Positions 1-5,516 of a stretch of DNA of 6,293 nucleotides are shown here, piece by piece. The notes below the pieces were generated by a model. The model did not search any database, was not told the origin of the DNA, and was given only the letters and a program-made list of their open reading frames with translations. The translations under genes were made by a program, and so were the position numbers. Within the stretch, counting starts at the first letter, position 1. Each line of letters opens with the position of its first letter. The DNA is from Methanomassiliicoccus sp. UBA6 (GTDB lineage Archaea; Thermoplasmatota; Thermoplasmata; Methanomassiliicoccales; Methanomassiliicoccaceae), in assembly GCA_002508545.1 (NCBI GenBank), contig DAVH01000067.1, forward strand, positions 17,368-23,660, read 5' to 3'.

Positions 1-1
1 C

Positions 2-1594
2 TTCTGGTTCTGGTCCGACACCGGGACCTCGGACGCCAAGCAGACCGACGGGACGCCGGTCGGATACGATTTCCTTAACGTGATCTACTACACCGGCACC
101 GGTGCAGAGCAGGTCAAGCACGTGCTGTGGACCAACACCCTGGCCCAGGCGACCGCCCGGACCTGGATCATGGTGACCCTGGACCTGCCCACCGACCTCA
201 CCTCGGTGGGCTTCGAGTTCATCTCCGGAACGCAGCCCCCGGCCGGCGGGGACGCCCCCGATGCCTTCGCCTCATCGGGCGTCAAGGTCCTAGGGGGAAT
301 GAGGGAGGGCGTGTACCTCGACGACATCACCGTCACCGGCTCCCAGGCGAGCGGCGACGTGCCGGTTAGGACCAGCGTGGACAACCTGGCATCGGTGCAG
401 AGCGACCGGACCTTCAACGTCGGGTTCACCGCGAACCAGCCGACCGCCGGGTTCTCCCACGTCAACCTCTACTACCGGCAGGGGAGCGGCGGCGAGTGGC
501 AGAAGTACCCCGGTGATTTCTCCGCCAGCCCCATATCGTTCACCGCCACCGGGGACGGCCGGTACGAGTTCTTCACCCAGGGCTTCGACGCCAGCGGAGG
601 GAGCGAGGCGCTGCGCAACGCCGCCGACGCCACAACTGTGGTCGATACCACCGATCCAAGCACTTCCATCGAGGTCAGCGGGACCAGCGTGGGCCCCGAC
701 GTCTATGGCAACTCGACGTCGTTCACCCTCACCGCCTCCGACGCCGGCTCCGGGGTCAACTCCACCTATTACAAGGTGGACTCCAGCGCCTGGATCCGCT
801 ACACCGGCGAGGTCACCCTGACCAACGGTGGGGCGCACCAGGTGCAGTTCTACTCCACGGACCTGGCGGGGAACACAGAGGCGGTGCGTTCGCGGACGAT
901 CAAAATCGCGACCCCCAATCCGGTCATCACCTTCCTTGAGCCAGGGAAGGAGTTCGGTTCGAGCACCGTGACGATTGGCTTCCAAATCGGAACGGTGGGC
1001 CCCATCGCCGAGCTGAAGGCTTCCCTCGACGGAGCGGCCAACAGCACCGTCGACCCGGGCCTGCGGTCGATCACCTTCACCGGTCTGGAGGAAGGGGAGC
1101 ACCGGGTAACTATCTGGGCCCGCGACATGTCCGACCATTGGGGGCAGAACATGACCTCCTTCACCGTGAAGTACGATGGCACGCCGGACGACGTCGGGAG
1201 CGGAAACATCAGCCTCGAGCTGGAGCCGTTGAACGCCTCCTACGCCGCCGGGGAGACCATATGGTTGAGATGGAACTGCTCTGTGACCGGCGGGGAGTTG
1301 GACCACTACGCCATTCTAGTGGACGGCGAGGTCGTCGCCACCCTGAACGCCAACGCCACTAGCTACGACCTCACCGGCCTGACCGCCGGGCCTCACGAGA
1401 TCTCGTTGCTGGCGGTGGACACCGATGGCCTCACCGAAGAGAGGAGTGTGAACGTGTCGATCAAGGGCAGCGGTTCCGGCCTGATAGCCTCGGGCGGCGC
1501 ATCGCAGGACATGCTCATCATCGGCGGCATCGCGCTGTTCGGCCTGATCGCCGCCGGGGCGCTCATCTTCCTCAGGTCCAGGAAGATGTACTGA
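2..1594 (+). CDS. Cell-surface Ig-like/OmpL47-like repeat protein, C-terminal membrane anchor (5' partial)
   Basis: The frame is open from the first complete codon, so the N-terminus and any signal peptide lie outside the window; 530 residues are visible. Residues 1-115 look like a beta jelly-roll that closes on a GVYLDDITVTG strand, as in MAM-like or carbohydrate-binding modules of secreted proteins. Several Ig-like beta-sandwich units follow. The one around 240-302 (SGVNSTYYKVD, then the closing YSTDLAGNTE) resembles the OmpL47-type repeat; others span about 305-392 and 400-488. A Gly/Ser linker leads to a single hydrophobic helix (about 504-524) and a short basic tail (RSRKMY), so the protein is predicted to be displayed outside and anchored at its C-terminus. 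Nine N-x-S/T sequons lie in the last 300 residues, suggesting N-glycosylation. No catalytic motif is visible, so adhesion or envelope structure is the likely role. The TGA stop is followed by a T-rich stretch. The fold is well supported; the function is inferred. Confidence 0.85.
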   Translation, partial: FWFWSDTGTSDAKQTDGTPVGYDFLNVIYYTGTGAEQVKHVLWTNTLAQATARTWIMVTLDLPTDLTSVGFEFISGTQPPAGGDAPDAFASSGVKVLGGMREGVYLDDITVTGSQASGDVPVRTSVDNLASVQSDRTFNVGFTANQPTAGFSHVNLYYRQGSGGEWQKYPGDFSASPISFTATGDGRYEFFTQGFDASGGSEALRNAADATTVVDTTDPSTSIEVSGTSVGPDVYGNSTSFTLTASDAGSGVNSTYYKVDSSAWIRYTGEVTLTNGGAHQVQFYSTDLAGNTEAVRSRTIKIATPNPVITFLEPGKEFGSSTVTIGFQIGTVGPIAELKASLDGAANSTVDPGLRSITFTGLEEGEHRVTIWARDMSDHWGQNMTSFTVKYDGTPDDVGSGNISLELEPLNASYAAGETIWLRWNCSVTGGELDHYAILVDGEVVATLNANATSYDLTGLTAGPHEISLLAVDTDGLTEERSVNVSIKGSGSGLIASGGASQDMLIIGGIALFGLIAAGALIFLRSRKMY

Positions 1595-1602
1595 AACCCC
1601 TT

Positions 1603-1620
1603 CCATTCCATTTTCTATAT
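1603..1620 (+). terminator. Pyrimidine/T-rich putative archaeal terminator after the surface protein
   Basis: A C/T-rich stretch with a TTTT run begins nine bases after the stop codon of the surface-protein gene. No hairpin is evident, which fits archaeal termination on U-tracts. It also contains a CTATATG segment that could be read as a weak TATA element. Confidence 0.4.
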
Positions 1621-1652
1621 GCGGGAGAGCGCCGCGGAGTTCGGGGAAGCAT

Positions 1653-1681
1653 CTTTAATCGACAAGCTGATACTTCATATA
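1653..1681 (+). promoter_or_regulatory. Putative archaeal promoter for the DUF6951-like/cupin/CxxC unit
   Basis: Two A/T-rich elements stand out from the GC-rich surroundings: CTTTAATC at 1653-1660 and ACTTCATATA at 1672-1681. Either could bind TBP and would place the transcript start about 25 bp downstream, near 1683 or 1704, leaving a leader of roughly 25-50 nt with room for the ribosome binding site GGAGGG at 1718-1723. I cannot tell which element is used. Confidence 0.5.
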
Positions 1682-1730
1682 GGTCGCGCGACGGCCCTAG
1701 GACCGGGAGGTCGGCGCGGAGGGAGATAGG

Positions 1731-2084
1731 ATGACATCGAGCGAAGGGAGCGACGTGTTTATGGGGCAGGACAAGGTGAAGCTGAGCGTCGACACCGGGG
1801 TGTGCCGATTCCCCGCCAAGGTCGAGTGTTGGCTTGAGGGCACCATGCTGAGGTGCTCGATCGCCAGCGATTGCGAGCACGTCCGAGAGTTCGGCGCGGC
1901 CCTGGAGCCGCTGGACATGATGGAGGTGATGAGGATGCCCTTCGCCGAGAACCCGGTGTACGTCGTCGGCGGCCGGACGCTCAAGCACTCCACCTGCCCC
2001 ATGCCGATGGCGGTGCTCAAGGGCTTCGAGGCGGCGGCAGGGCTCGCCCTGAAGAGGAACATCACCGTCGTGTTCGACAAGTGA
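1731..2084 (+). CDS. Small conserved cysteine-containing protein (DUF6951-like)
   Basis: This 117-residue soluble protein has no signal peptide or membrane segment. Its architecture matches, from memory, a small family in methanogens and clostridia (DUF6951 in databases): an N-terminal strand with GxCxF (GVCRF, Cys25), a second region ending in a D-C-x-H motif (DCEH, Cys48-His50), and a C-terminal TCPMP motif (Cys89) followed by a helix with AAGLAL. Cys33 and Cys42 are additional. Cys25, Cys48 and Cys89 fall in the motif positions, so metal or redox-cofactor binding is a fair guess, but no biochemical function is known to me. The ATG at 1731 is chosen because GGAGGG sits 7 nt upstream; the next in-frame ATG at 1761 has no such site. 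It is the first gene of a tight three-gene unit; the cupin start lies 11 nt after its stop. The family assignment comes from recollection and is moderately sure. Confidence 0.82.
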   Translation: MTSSEGSDVFMGQDKVKLSVDTGVCRFPAKVECWLEGTMLRCSIASDCEHVREFGAALEPLDMMEVMRMPFAENPVYVVGGRTLKHSTCPMPMAVLKGFEAAAGLALKRNITVVFDK

Positions 2085-2095
2085 GGAGATGCGCT

Positions 2096-2455
2096 ATGAC
2101 GGGAAACGAGCCGATCAAGGTCGAGGAGCGGGAGAAGAGCGAGATGCAAGCCAAGGTGCTGAACCTGAAGGACCTCGTGGCCTACCAGGAGGGCACGGTG
2201 GCCAGCCGGATGCTGGTCAATAAGAAGGCGGGGACCATCACCATCTTCTCGTTCGACAAGGACGAGGGGCTGTCGGAGCACACCGCGCCGTACAACGCCC
2301 TGGTGACCATCCTGGACGGCGAGGCCGAGATCTGGATCGGGGGGCAGACCTTTCACGTCAAGGAAGGAGAGAGCATCATCCTTCCCGCGAACGTGCCGCA
2401 CGCGCTGAGCGCGGTCACCCGGTTCAAGATGATGCTGACGATGATCAGGGAATGA
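2096..2455 (+). CDS. Small single-domain cupin protein
   Basis: This 119-residue protein is a one-domain cupin (small beta-barrel). Residues 1-30 form an N-terminal extension containing VLNLKDLV. Cupin motif 1 covers about 58-83 (GLSEHTAPYNALV, then DGEAEIWIGG) and motif 2 about 91-106 (GESIILPANVPHALSA). Of the four canonical metal ligands only His62 and His102 are in place: the second His of HxH is Ala64 and the Glu position is not acidic. Many stand-alone cupins share this HTAP...PANVPHAL pattern, so this is probably a subfamily feature, with either a reduced metal site or a ligand-binding role. The start at 2096 follows an AGGAG site at 2084-2088 that overlaps the previous stop codon, and the 3' end overlaps the next gene by four bases. 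The three genes are therefore likely co-transcribed and translationally coupled. The substrate is unknown. Confidence 0.9.
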   Translation: MTGNEPIKVEEREKSEMQAKVLNLKDLVAYQEGTVASRMLVNKKAGTITIFSFDKDEGLSEHTAPYNALVTILDGEAEIWIGGQTFHVKEGESIILPANVPHALSAVTRFKMMLTMIRE

Positions 2456-2724
2456 GCATGGGCGGGGACGAAGGCGATTACTGCCAGGTCTGCGGGGGCA
2501 TCTCCCCGGCCAAGGTCACCACCAAGCGCATCCTCGTCGGGGGAGCGGAGATCGGGATCAACAAGCTGGACGAGATCATCGAGACGGTGAGGGCGATGAA
2601 CCTTCCCGACGACGCGGCGATCACCGAGGAGCTGCTGAGGCTCGCCAAGAAGTTCAACTACGTCCCCACCAAGCGGTCCGCCGAGTACGGGGAGGCGCTG
2701 CTGAAAGCGTACAGGGGCGGCTAG
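2452..2724 (+). CDS. Small CxxCGG protein of a conserved archaeal/anaerobe family
   Basis: This 90-residue protein begins with an acidic leader and a CxxCGG motif (Cys11, Cys14), then a short beta segment RILVGGAEIGINKLDEII (about 26-43), a helical middle and a C-terminal NYVPTKR motif (69-75) followed by YGEALLKAY. I recall this layout from small methanogen and anaerobe proteins, some of which carry the automatic name 'NAC family transcription factor'; I cannot confirm that name and would not infer function from it. One CxxC pair is too few for a complete zinc site in a monomer, so dimeric metal binding or thiol chemistry is possible. The start codon overlaps the cupin stop (ATGA), indicating translational coupling; a second ATG at 2458 is an alternative start. 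The gene ends 13 nt before the stop of the opposing membrane-protein gene. Confidence 0.82.
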   Translation: MSMGGDEGDYCQVCGGISPAKVTTKRILVGGAEIGINKLDEIIETVRAMNLPDDAAITEELLRLAKKFNYVPTKRSAEYGEALLKAYRGG

Positions 2725-2737
2725 CTCCCCGGACAGC

Positions 2738-3967
2738 TTATCTCGCCCCGAACGCCATCGCCCTCCACCGCCGCCAGGTGATGAGCAGCGGGGCCAGGGC
2801 GATGCCCGCCAGGTACATGCCGCGGAAGGCCATGCTGACGCTGAACTCGTCGCCACGGGCGGCGATGACGTGGATGAACAGGATCATGATGAAGAACACG
2901 CTGAGCGACGCGAACACCCGGCGGTTCAGGACCCGGTGCTCGTCCCGCGCGGCGGTGCCCGATAGGCTCAGCAGCAGGGCGGCCCAGGCTATAACGAAGC
3001 TCAGCAGGGCGACGAGGTCCAGCGCCTCCCCGGAGATCAGGGGGCCGGAGATGTCGATCCCCACCCGCACCCCCTCGGAGCGGGCCTTGGCGATCGCCTG
3101 CAGGAACAGTACCATGGCGTAGGCGAAGAAGAAGGCCCCGGTGGCGAAGTTCAGCGTCCACAGGTAGTAGGCCAGGGACGAGGGGTGGGCGCGCAGCAGG
3201 GCCGTCCGGTACGGCCCATGCTCTCTGCGCCGCCGGGACATCCACCACCTCCACGCCTGGACGAAGGTGTAGGCGGCGAGCACGATGCTATGGATGGCCA
3301 GGGCGATGGACGGGATGATGACCATCAGTGTCGGGATGGCCTTGACCTCGTGGGTCACCGGGTCCTCGTTGGAGCCGATGGTGGCCCCGACCACGCTGAC
3401 GACCGCGATGAGGGCGATCAGCATCGCGAGCAGAAGGATGAACGCTCTCCAACCTCCCCCGTTCCATAGCCAGGGGAACCTCGACCGCGCGTCGGCGAGC
3501 TTGCGCACCACGCGGCCCTCCAGGCGGAACAGGATGTACGCCCCGCCGGTCAGGCCCATGAGCATGATCGTCGCCAGGGTGATGTCGAAGATGAACAGCG
3601 TGCACAGGATGACGATACCGACGGCCCCGGCCCAGGCGAGGAACTTGTGATGCCGGCGCAGCGCAGGGCCCTGGACCTCGGCCCGGAACCACCGGGGGAC
3701 CGCCTCCTCCAGCCGGGGCCACATTCTCAGCGTGGTTATGGCCAGCACGATGCCGGCCAGCAGGCCGAGCGCGTGGACCATGGGCTGCTGGAGCTCGGCC
3801 GCGCCGATGAGCTCGGCGATCCAGTAGAGCGAGTATACGACGAGGAATAGGGCCGTCAGCAACAGGAACGCCCTTGGGATCCCGCGGTAGAGGAACGACG
3901 CTCCCTCGACCTGAGCATCACTGACGACGCTGGAAGCATACCGTCGAAGAGAGCCTTCGGAAGACAA
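2738..3967 (-). CDS. Ten-helix integral membrane protein, unknown function
   Basis: This 409-residue protein is not one I recognise. Hydrophobic segments fall at about 33-53, 62-80, 109-128, 129-147, 173-197, 211-238, 266-291, 313-337, 351-370 and 380-398. The basic loops (81-108, 148-172, 239-265, 338-350 and the C-terminus) all fall on the same side in a ten-helix model, so both termini are predicted cytoplasmic by the positive-inside rule. Outer loops (198-210, 292-312) are short and acidic or mixed. There is no transporter signature, heme-ligand pattern or catalytic motif that I can name. The start is TTG at 3967, the only usual start codon between an in-frame TAG at 3995-3997 and the first helix. 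An ATT at 3979 has a better-placed GGAG. The gene lies 67 nt downstream of the oxidoreductase-like gene on the same strand and may be co-expressed with it. The reading frame is strongly supported; the start is uncertain. Confidence 0.88.
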   Translation of the reverse strand: MSSEGSLRRYASSVVSDAQVEGASFLYRGIPRAFLLLTALFLVVYSLYWIAELIGAAELQQPMVHALGLLAGIVLAITTLRMWPRLEEAVPRWFRAEVQGPALRRHHKFLAWAGAVGIVILCTLFIFDITLATIMLMGLTGGAYILFRLEGRVVRKLADARSRFPWLWNGGGWRAFILLLAMLIALIAVVSVVGATIGSNEDPVTHEVKAIPTLMVIIPSIALAIHSIVLAAYTFVQAWRWWMSRRRREHGPYRTALLRAHPSSLAYYLWTLNFATGAFFFAYAMVLFLQAIAKARSEGVRVGIDISGPLISGEALDLVALLSFVIAWAALLLSLSGTAARDEHRVLNRRVFASLSVFFIMILFIHVIAARGDEFSVSMAFRGMYLAGIALAPLLITWRRWRAMAFGAR

Positions 3968-4034
3968 CGCAGGGGCAATAACATGCTCCGATATCTAACC
4001 TGGCCCGCCGGTGACCGATGCCGCTCTGATGTCC

Positions 4035-5057
4035 TCAGCCGTAAGCCAGCAGCAGGCCCAGGACGATGGTGAGAACGAAGGCGGTGAGGCCGAGCACGGA
4101 GGATAGAGTGTGCAGCCACCGCACGTCCTTGCGTCGGCGTACGAGGAGCGCGCCGGTCACCATGCCGATGACTCCCACCACCACCGCGGGAACGGCCAGC
4201 CGGCCGTGCCAGGTGTATCCGACCGCCCCGCGGTAGGCGTAGGTCTGGGAGACCCACCAGATGAGCGCGGCGATCGACAGTATGGTGAACGCGTAGCCGA
4301 GGTAGGTGTGGACCCGCGGACTGACGAGATACGGTCTTCCGTTGATCCGCCTCCACCCGTTGACCATCCCGCTCGCGCCGGACAGCGCGCCGGCGACCCC
4401 GGCCGCGGTGAGCAGGGCGGCGTGATAGTACCAGTCGGATTGGGGCGTCATCCTGGCGTTATCGGACCATCCCCTGCTCTCCCAGTATCCCCGGTGATCG
4501 TAGTCCACGACCTCGATGTTCGTGACCCACTTGCCCCATTTATAGCCCCAGTGACCGGGGGCGACTATCCTGATGGGAAAGCCCTGGTCGGGCGGGAGGG
4601 GTTCGCCGTTCATCTCGTAGCATATGAGCACGTCGGCCGCGCTGGCATCCTCGACGGTGAGGCTAGTGGAGTACTCGTCTGCCGAGTAGAACACCACGTC
4701 CTGAGACGAGGAGTCCAGCACCGCCATGTCCAGGACGGTCCGCAGCGGCACCCCGGTCCACCTCGCCCGTCCCTCCGGACCGGACACGCTGCGCAGCTCC
4801 GCGGTCACTGTCACCGGCGGCATCGCCTTCAGCTCGTCGAGCGTGAGATCGAGGTCGTTCTGCACCGTGCCGTTGACCGCCAGGCGGTACGACGATGGAT
4901 CGATGGCCGGGGTGCCGTCGATCGATATCACCGGGAACTCGTCGTTCGGGGTGATCGGTTCGTCGCCGTTGCTTCCACTGACGATCGCCGAGGCGCCGAT
5001 GAGGACCGCCGCTGCCAGCGTCAGGGAGATGAGCGGGCGCCACTTCGAAGGTAGCAC
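4035..5057 (-). CDS. Sulfite-oxidase-fold (molybdopterin oxidoreductase-like) domain fused to four-helix putative heme-b membrane domain
   Basis: This 340-residue protein has a Sec-type signal or anchor helix (about 10-28) with no twin arginine. The exported domain (about 42-190) has Oxidored_molyb (PF00174) hallmarks: DLTLDELKAMP, RARWTGVPLRTVLD (97-110), YSTSLTVE, YEMNGEPLPPDQGFPIRIVAPG (147-168), and GYKWGKWVTNIEVVDYDHRGYW. The residue aligning with the Mo-ligating cysteine of YedY/MsrP and sulfite oxidase is Ser90 (LRSVSG). The only cysteine is Cys146 (LICYEMNG). Four helices follow (about 210-230, 248-270, 282-306, 314-338), each with one histidine near its start (212, 250, 284, 316). 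With basic loops inside, His212/284 lie outside and His250/316 inside, as in a di-heme b cytochrome. GTG 5057 is the only usable start, 15 nt after an in-frame stop. The fold is confident; catalytic activity and heme content are inferred. Confidence 0.9.
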   Translation of the reverse strand: MLPSKWRPLISLTLAAAVLIGASAIVSGSNGDEPITPNDEFPVISIDGTPAIDPSSYRLAVNGTVQNDLDLTLDELKAMPPVTVTAELRSVSGPEGRARWTGVPLRTVLDMAVLDSSSQDVVFYSADEYSTSLTVEDASAADVLICYEMNGEPLPPDQGFPIRIVAPGHWGYKWGKWVTNIEVVDYDHRGYWESRGWSDNARMTPQSDWYYHAALLTAAGVAGALSGASGMVNGWRRINGRPYLVSPRVHTYLGYAFTILSIAALIWWVSQTYAYRGAVGYTWHGRLAVPAVVVGVIGMVTGALLVRRRKDVRWLHTLSSVLGLTAFVLTIVLGLLLAYG

Positions 5058-5078
5058 GCATTTCCATTGTCAGCGGCC

Positions 5079-5086
5079 GTATTTAG
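5079..5086 (-). promoter_or_regulatory. TATA box placed for a leaderless transcript of the oxidoreductase-like gene
   Basis: On the minus strand CTAAATAC is centred about 25 bp before the GTG start at 5057. That is the normal TATA-to-transcription-start distance in archaea, so the mRNA probably begins at or within a few bases of the start codon. No Shine-Dalgarno sequence is present ahead of the GTG, which agrees with a leaderless message. Confidence 0.55.
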
Positions 5087-5117
5087 CGGTCTAGATGGTC
5101 GCGCGTGAACGGTCGTG

Positions 5118-5126
5118 AAGAAAAAT
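5118..5126 (-). terminator. T-tract terminator after the small charged gene
   Basis: On the minus strand, ATTTTTCTT follows the TAA stop of the 53-codon gene by about 18 nt, in otherwise GC-rich sequence. A T-tract without a hairpin is the expected archaeal terminator. It lies upstream of the leaderless promoter and separates the two minus-strand transcripts. Confidence 0.5.
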
Positions 5127-5143
5127 GGAAAGAGGTTTGGAGC

Positions 5144-5305
5144 TTACATCTCCCTCTCGGCGGTCTCCGAGCTCTCCCTGGACTCCATCTTCTTCGGATC
5201 CAGGTAATCGTGCTCCGAAACGATCTTGCGCTTCTCCTTCTTCTTGCCGCCGACGAGCTTTTCCTTCTGCTCTACCGTCTCTTCCTCCCTGGTCTCGCGT
5301 TCCAT
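5144..5305 (-). CDS. Small highly charged 53-residue protein, unknown
   Basis: This 53-residue reading frame has a composition dominated by Glu, Lys and Arg: an acidic start (METREEE-like), a basic centre with KKKEKRK around 21-27, a short EHDYLDPKKM segment (31-40) and an acidic tail. No signal peptide, helix bundle or cysteine is seen; it is probably soluble and largely helical or disordered, perhaps nucleic-acid- or protein-binding, but that is a guess. I choose the ATG at 5305 over an earlier in-frame ATG at 5434 because GAGG (5312-5315) sits 6 nt upstream and a TATATA element (5356-5361) lies about 25 bp before the implied transcript start, inside the longer frame. A T-tract follows the stop. 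The expression signals make it more than a chance frame, but homology is unknown to me. Confidence 0.6.
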   Translation of the reverse strand: MERETREEETVEQKEKLVGGKKKEKRKIVSEHDYLDPKKMESRESSETAEREM

Positions 5306-5355
5306 CTCGATCCTCTTGCCGGGCCGACCCGGCGATGGTTCTGGGAAGCGCGCGG

Positions 5356-5361
5356 TATATA
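5356..5361 (-). promoter_or_regulatory. TATATA promoter element for the 53-residue gene
   Basis: TATATA within GTATATACC on the minus strand is the best TATA match in this stretch. It predicts a transcript start near 5332 and a leader of about 27 nt carrying the GAGG ribosome binding site. The hexamer is palindromic, so plus-strand initiation near 5384 is possible, although no plausible gene starts there. Confidence 0.5.
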
Positions 5362-5447
5362 CAGGTTGGTCCAGGAAGGAGCGCTCCGGACGTGGCATCT
5401 CCGCTACGTCGGGGAGGAGAGCTTTGCTTTCCACCCGGAGCGTACAA

Positions 5448-5455
5448 ACTTTTAT
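5448..5455 (+). promoter_or_regulatory. TATA box for the four-helix membrane protein gene
   Basis: ACTTTTAT on the plus strand implies transcription from about 5478, giving a leader of about 39 nt that includes the strong ribosome binding site GGAGGAGG (5505-5512), 4-7 nt ahead of the GTG start. A second A/T-rich stretch (ATAATAAAAT, 5481-5490) is a poorer candidate because a start near 5515 would remove the ribosome binding site. The remaining sequence between 5306 and 5516 holds nothing else that I can identify. Confidence 0.5.
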
Positions 5456-5516
5456 GCGGACGGGGTTCGGAAATCAAGTCATAATAAAATGCGGAGAATG
5501 AAAAGGAGGAGGACAC

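Noticed and set aside
290..1306. Long minus-strand open frame of 338 codons opposite the surface-protein gene
   Set aside because: It is a shadow of the GC-rich coding strand: low-complexity Gly/Val/Arg composition, no recognisable domain, and the plus-strand frame has coherent Ig-like domains and a membrane anchor.
3856..4356. Minus-strand frame with an ATG at 3984 that could suggest another gene before the ten-helix protein
   Set aside because: It runs out of frame through both well-supported genes and has no coherent protein features; the ATG is one base after GGAG, too close for use.
4110..5054. Plus-strand open frame of 314 codons opposite the oxidoreductase-like gene
   Set aside because: Its composition (runs of Arg, His, Pro, Gly) is typical of an antisense GC-rich frame, and the minus-strand frame carries clear family motifs.
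5356..5361. Palindromic TATATA as a bidirectional promoter with a plus-strand non-coding RNA
   Set aside because: There is no plus-strand gene, structure or terminator nearby to support it; only the minus-strand gene is correctly spaced.
5454..5501. 15-codon upstream reading frame ahead of the four-helix membrane protein gene
   Set aside because: Its ATG overlaps the proposed TATA box and lies before the predicted transcript start, and it has no ribosome binding site.
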